Part shown: positions 59,641 to 64,000 of the stretch, piece after piece | Numbering within the stretch: the first letter of the stretch is position 1 | Layout: every line of letters begins with the position of its first letter | Assembly (NCBI GenBank): GCA_963966185.1 | Contig: CAWZYM010000329.1 | Span: 248,001-312,000, forward strand | Direction of reading: 5' to 3' | Length of the DNA stretch: 64,000 nt | DNA from: Rhabditoides inermis | Lineage: Eukaryota > Nematoda > Chromadorea > Rhabditida > Rhabditidae | Program-made: the position numbers and the translations under genes | The notes under the pieces: generated by a model | Databases searched by the model: none | What the model saw: only the letters and a program-made list of their open reading frames with translations | What the model was told of the DNA's origin: nothing

Positions 59641-62600
59641 TGGCTGACGTTACAACTCGTAGATGTTCGTGGATTGTGGTTTTCGCAGAAGATAGATGTT
59701 CGTGGCGGCTCGTAGCTGTTTGTGGCTGAAGTTGAAACTCTCAGCTGTTCGTGGCTGACGTTGCAACTCGTAGATGTTCGTGGATTGTGGTTTTCGCAGC
59801 TGATAGATGTTCGTGGCGGATCGTAGCTGTTTGTGGCTGAAGTTGCAACTCGTAGATGTTCGTGAATTGTGGTTTTCACAGCTGATAAATGTTCGTGGCG
59901 GCTCGTAGCTGTTCGTGGCTGACGTTACAACTCGTAGATGTTCGTGGGATGTGGTTTCCGTGGCTGATAGTGGTTCGTGGCGGCTCGTAGCTGTTCATGG
60001 CTGACGTTACAACTCGTAGATGTTCGTGGATTGTGGTTTTCGCGGCTGATAGATGTTCGTGGCGGCTCGTAGCTGTTCGTGGCTGACGTTGCAACTCGTA
60101 GATGTTCGTGGATTGTGGTTTTCGCAGCTGATAGATGTTCGTGGCGGATCGTAGCTGTTTGTGGCTGAAGTTGCAACTCGTAGATGTTCGTGAATTGTGG
60201 CTCTCGCGGCTGACAGTTGTTCGTGGCGGCTCGTAGCTGTTCGTGGCTGACGTTGCAACTCGTAGATGCTCGTGGATTGTGGCTCTCGCGGCTGATTTCT
60301 TCGTGGCGGCTCGTAGCTGTTCGTGGCTGACGTTACAACTCGTAGATGTTCGTGTATTGTGGTTTTCGTGGCTGATAGATGTTCGTGACGGCTCGTAGCT
60401 GTTCGTGGCTCACGTTGCAACTCGTAGATGTTCGTGGATTGTGGCTCTCGCGGCTGACAGTTGTTCGTGGCGGCTCGTAGCTGTTTGTGGCTGAAGTTGA
60501 AACTCGTAGATGTTCGTGGATTGTGACTCTCGCGGCTGACAGTTGTTCGTGGCGGCTCGTAGCTGTTCGTGGCTCACGTTGCAACTCGTAGATGCTCGTG
60601 GATTCTGGCTCTCGCGGCTGACTTTTTCGTGGCGGCTCGTAGCTGTTCGTGGCTGACGTTCAACTCGTAGATGTTCGTGGATTGTGGTTCTCGCGGCTGA
60701 TAGATGTTCGTGGCGGCTCGTGGCTGTTTGTAACTGAAGTTGAAACTCGTAGCTGTTCGTGGATTGTGGCTCTCGCGGCTGACAGTTATTCGTGGCGGCT
60801 CGTAGCTGTTCGTGGCTGACGTTACAACTCGTAGATATTCGTGGATTGTGGCTCTCGCGGCTGACAGTTGTTCGTGGCGGTTTGTAGCTGTTCGTGGCTG
60901 ACGTTACAACTCGTAGATGTTCGTGGATTGTGGTTTTCGCAGAAGATAGATGTTCGTGGCGGCTCGTAGCTGTTTGTGGCTGAAGTTGAAACTCTCAGCT
61001 GTTCGTGGCTGACGTTGCAACTCGTAGATGTTCGTGGATTGTGGTTTTCGCAGCTGATAGATGTTCGTGGCGGATCGTAGCTGTTTGTGGCTGAAGTTGC
61101 AACTCGTAGATGTTCGTGAATTGTGGTTTTCACAGCTGATAAATGTTCGTGGCGGCTCGTAGCTGTTCGTGGCTGACGTTACAACTCGTAGATGTTCGTG
61201 GGATGTGGTTTCCGTGGCTGATAGTGGTTCGTGGCGGCTCGTAGCTGTTCATGGCTGACGTTACAACTCGTAGATGTTCGTGGATTGTGGTTTTCGCGGC
61301 TGATAGATGTTCGTGGCGGCTCGTAGCTGTTCGTGGCTGACGTTGCAACTCGTAGATGTTCGTGGATTGTGGTTTTCACAGCTGATAAATGTTCGTGGCG
61401 GCTCGTAGCTGTTCGTGGCTGACGTTACAACTCGTAGATGTTCGTGGAATGTGGTTTTTGCAGCTGATAGATGTTTGTGGCGGCTCGTAGCTGTTCGTGG
61501 CTCACGTTGCAACTCGTAGATGTTCGTGGATTGTGGCTCTCGCGGCTGACAGTTGTTCGTGGCGGCTCGTAGCTGTTCGTGGCTGACGTTGCAACTCGTA
61601 GATGCTCGTGGATTGTGGCTCTCGCGGCTGATTTCTTCGTGGCGGCTCGTAGCTGTTCGTGGCTGACGTTACAACTCGTAGATGTCCGTGTATTGTGGTT
61701 TTCGTGGCTGATAGATGTTCGTGGCGGCTCGTAGCTGTTCGTGGCTCACGTTGCAACTCGTAGATGTTCGTGGATTGTGGCTCTCGCGGCTGACAGTTGT
61801 TCGTGGCGGCTCGTAGCTGTTTGTGGCTGAAGTTGAAACTCGTAGATGTTCGTGGATTGTGACTCTCGCGGCTGACAGTTGTTCGTGGCGGCTCGTAGCT
61901 GTTCGTGGCTCACGTTGCAACTCGTAGATGCTCGTGGATTCTGGCTCTCGCGGCTGACTTCTTCGTGGCGGCTCGTAGCTGTTCGTGGCTGACGTTCAAC
62001 TCGTAGATGTTCGTGGATTGTGGTATTCGCAGCTGATAGATGTTCGTGGCGGCTCGTAGCTGTTCGTGGCTGACGTTACAACTCGTAGATATTCGTGGAT
62101 TGTGGTTTTCGCGGCTGATAGATGTTCGTGGCGGCTCGTAGCTGTTCGTGGCTGACGTTGCCACTCGTAGGTGTTCGTGGATTGTGGCTCTCGCGGCTGA
62201 CAGTTGTTCGTGGCGGTTTGTAGCTGTTCGTGGCTGACGTTACAACTCGTAGATGTTCGTGGATTGTGGTTTTCGCAGAAGATAGATGTTCGTGGCGGCT
62301 CGTAGCTGTTTGTGGCTGAAGTTGAAACTCTCAGCTGTTCGTGGCTGACGTTGCAACTCGTAGATGTTCGTGGATTGTGGTTTTCGCAGCTGATAGATGT
62401 TCGTGGCGGATCGTAGCTGTTTGTGGCTGAAGTTGTAACTCGTAGATGTTCGTGAATTGGGGTTTTCACAGCTGATAAATGTTCGTGGCGGCTCGTAGCT
62501 GTTCGTGGCTGACGTTACAACTCGTAGATGTTCGTGGGATGTGGTTTTCGTGGCTGATAGTGGTTCGTGGCGGCTCGTAGCTGTTCATGGCTGACGTTGC

Positions 62601-62830
62601 AACTCGTAGATGTTCGTGGATTGTGGTTTTCGCGGCTGATAGATGTTCGTGGCGGCTCGTAGCTGTTCGTGGCTGACGTTGCAACTCGTAGATGTTCGTG
62701 GATTGTGGTTTTCACAGCTGATAAATGTTCGTGGCGGCTCGTAGCTGTTCGTGGCTGACGTTACAACTCGTAGATGTTCGTGGGATGTGGTTTTTGCAGC
62801 TGATAGATGTTCGTGGCGGCTCGTAGCTGT
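59641..62830 (+). repeat. Higher-order repeat of 1,254/1,336 bp
   Basis: The marker TTTCGCAGAA begins at 59,681, 60,935 and 62,271. The spacings are 1,254 and 1,336 bp and differ by exactly one monomer (82 bp). GGTTTCCGTGG at about 59,953 and 61,207 is private to the first two copies. Confidence 0.85.
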
Positions 62831-64000
62831 TCGTGGCTCACGTTGCAACTCGTAGATGTTCGTGGGTTGTGGCTCTCGCGGCTGACAGTTGTTCGTGGCG
62901 GCTCGTAGCTGTTCGTGGCTGACGTTGCAACTCGTAGATGCACGTGGATTGTGGCTCTCGCGGCTGACTTCTTCGTGGCGGCTCGTAGCTGTTCGTGGCT
63001 GACGTTACAACTCGTAGATGTTCGTGTATTGTGGTTTTCGTGGCTGATAGATGTTCGTGGCGGCTCGTAGCTGTTCGTGGTTCACGTTGCAACTCGTAGA
63101 TGTTCGTGGATTGTGGCTCTCGCGGCTGACAGTTGTTCGTGGCGGCTCGTAGCTGTTTTTGGCTGAAGTTGAAACTCGTAGATGTTCGTGGATTGTGACT
63201 CTCGCGGCTGACAGTTGTTCGTGGCGGCTCGTAGCTGTTCGTGGCTCACGTTTCAACTCGTAGATGTTCGTGGATTGTGGCTCTCGCGGCTGACAGTTGT
63301 TCATGGCGGCTCGTAGCTGTTTGTGGCTGAAGTTGCAACTCGTAGATGTTCGTGGATTGTGGTTCTCGCGGCTGATAGATGTTCGTGGCGGCTCGTGGCT
63401 GTTTGTAACTGAAGTTGAAACTCGTAGCTGTTCGTGGATTGTGGCTCTCGCGGCTGACAGTCATTCGTGGCGGCTCGTAGCTGTTCGTGGCAGACGTAGC
63501 AACTCGTAGATGTTCGTGGATTGTGACTCTCGCGGCTGACAGTTGTTTGTGGCGGCTCGTAGCTGTTCGTGGCTCACGTTTCAACTCGTAGATGTTCGTG
63601 GATTGTGGCTCTCGCGGCTGACAGTTGTTCGTGGCGGCTCGTAGCTGTTTGTGGCTGAAGTTGCAACTCGTAGATGTTCGTGGATTGTGGTTCTCGCGGC
63701 TGATAGATGTTCGTGGCGGCTCGTGGCTGTTTGTAACTGAAGTTGAAACTCGTAGCTGTTCGTGGATTGTGGCTCTCGCGGCTGACAGTTATTCGTGGCG
63801 GCTCGTAGCTGTTCGTGGCTGACGTTACAACTCGTAGATGTTCGTGTATTGTGGTTTTCGTGGCTGATAGATGTTCGTGGCGGCTCGTAGCTGTTCGTGG
63901 TTCACGTTGCAACTCGTAGATGTTCGTGGATTGTGGCTCTCGCGGCTGACAGTTGTTCGTGGCGGCTCGTAGCTGTTTTTGGCTGACGTTACAACTCGTA
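62831..64000 (+). repeat. End of S array in window, 328-bp repeats
   Basis: Landmarks at 63,246 recur at 63,574, a 328-bp step equal to four monomers. Includes a private TTCACGTTG variant at about 63,081 and 63,901. The array runs off the window inside a monomer. Confidence 0.85.

Larger units (their letters stand above)
21227..64000 (+). repeat. 82-bp satellite S, array 6 (expanded, leaves window)
   Basis: About 520 monomers without interruption by any other sequence type. Nested higher-order repeats inside it are listed separately. Its first part (to about 22,380) copies array 5 at offset 4,983. No array A unit, module M or unrelated insertion is seen anywhere in it. Many 60-640-codon open frames occur on the minus strand and are repeat read-through. 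Confidence 0.97.

Noticed and set aside
21227..64000. G-quadruplex potential of the G/T-rich strand
   Set aside because: G runs are almost always two or three bases and do not form four close tracts.

Overview
This window contains no gene that I can support. It is tandemly repeated, satellite-type DNA end to end. Tens of kilobases of near-identical repeats, a GC-box/CCAAT-like single-copy core and heavy CpG decay point to a eukaryote, most likely an animal. The species cannot be told from the sequence. A sex-chromosome, B-chromosome, pericentromeric or rDNA-spacer location would each fit and none is shown.

Three sequence types make up everything. (A) An 11-bp AT-rich minisatellite, consensus TGAAGTATAAA, carries a TATAAA hexamer in most units. 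It runs as a long + strand array that flips at a conserved inversion centre into a short (~470 bp) reverse-oriented array. (M) A ~640-bp non-tandem module has GC-rich stem-loops at its left end, a GC-box plus inverted CCAAT in its middle, and a 35-bp-arm perfect hairpin at its right end. A short form (~467 bp) lacks the last 170 bp. (S) An 82-bp GC-rich, CpG-dense satellite carries three TTCGTGG cores per monomer; a reference monomer is 5523-5604.

Positions 1 to about 23 kb hold six composite units in the fixed order A(+), A(inverted), M, S, with M beginning near 728, 4540, 7802, 11615, 15605 and 20588. Units 1-2 were copied as a block about 7,075 bp downstream to give units 3-4. Units 5 and 6 are a further copy pair, offset 5,137 then 4,983 bp. 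After the sixth M the S array never ends: positions 21,227-64,000 are about 520 S monomers arranged in nested higher-order repeats. These include a contiguous 13,783-bp tandem duplication (23,156-36,938 and 36,939 to about 50,120), each copy holding a 1.84-kb inverted segment with 981-bp arms; a third partial copy at about 50.6-53.55 kb; a region built from 738-bp (nine-monomer) and 1,457-bp repeats (53.55-59.6 kb); and a 1,254/1,336-bp repeat (59.6-62.8 kb).

The long open reading frames are a consequence of repeat lengths not divisible by three combined with stop-free units. Most in the S array open only with TTG as start codon. I treat none as a gene. The element most worth testing is M, the only non-tandem sequence, kept nearly identical in six copies and placed to drive transcription into the S arrays.
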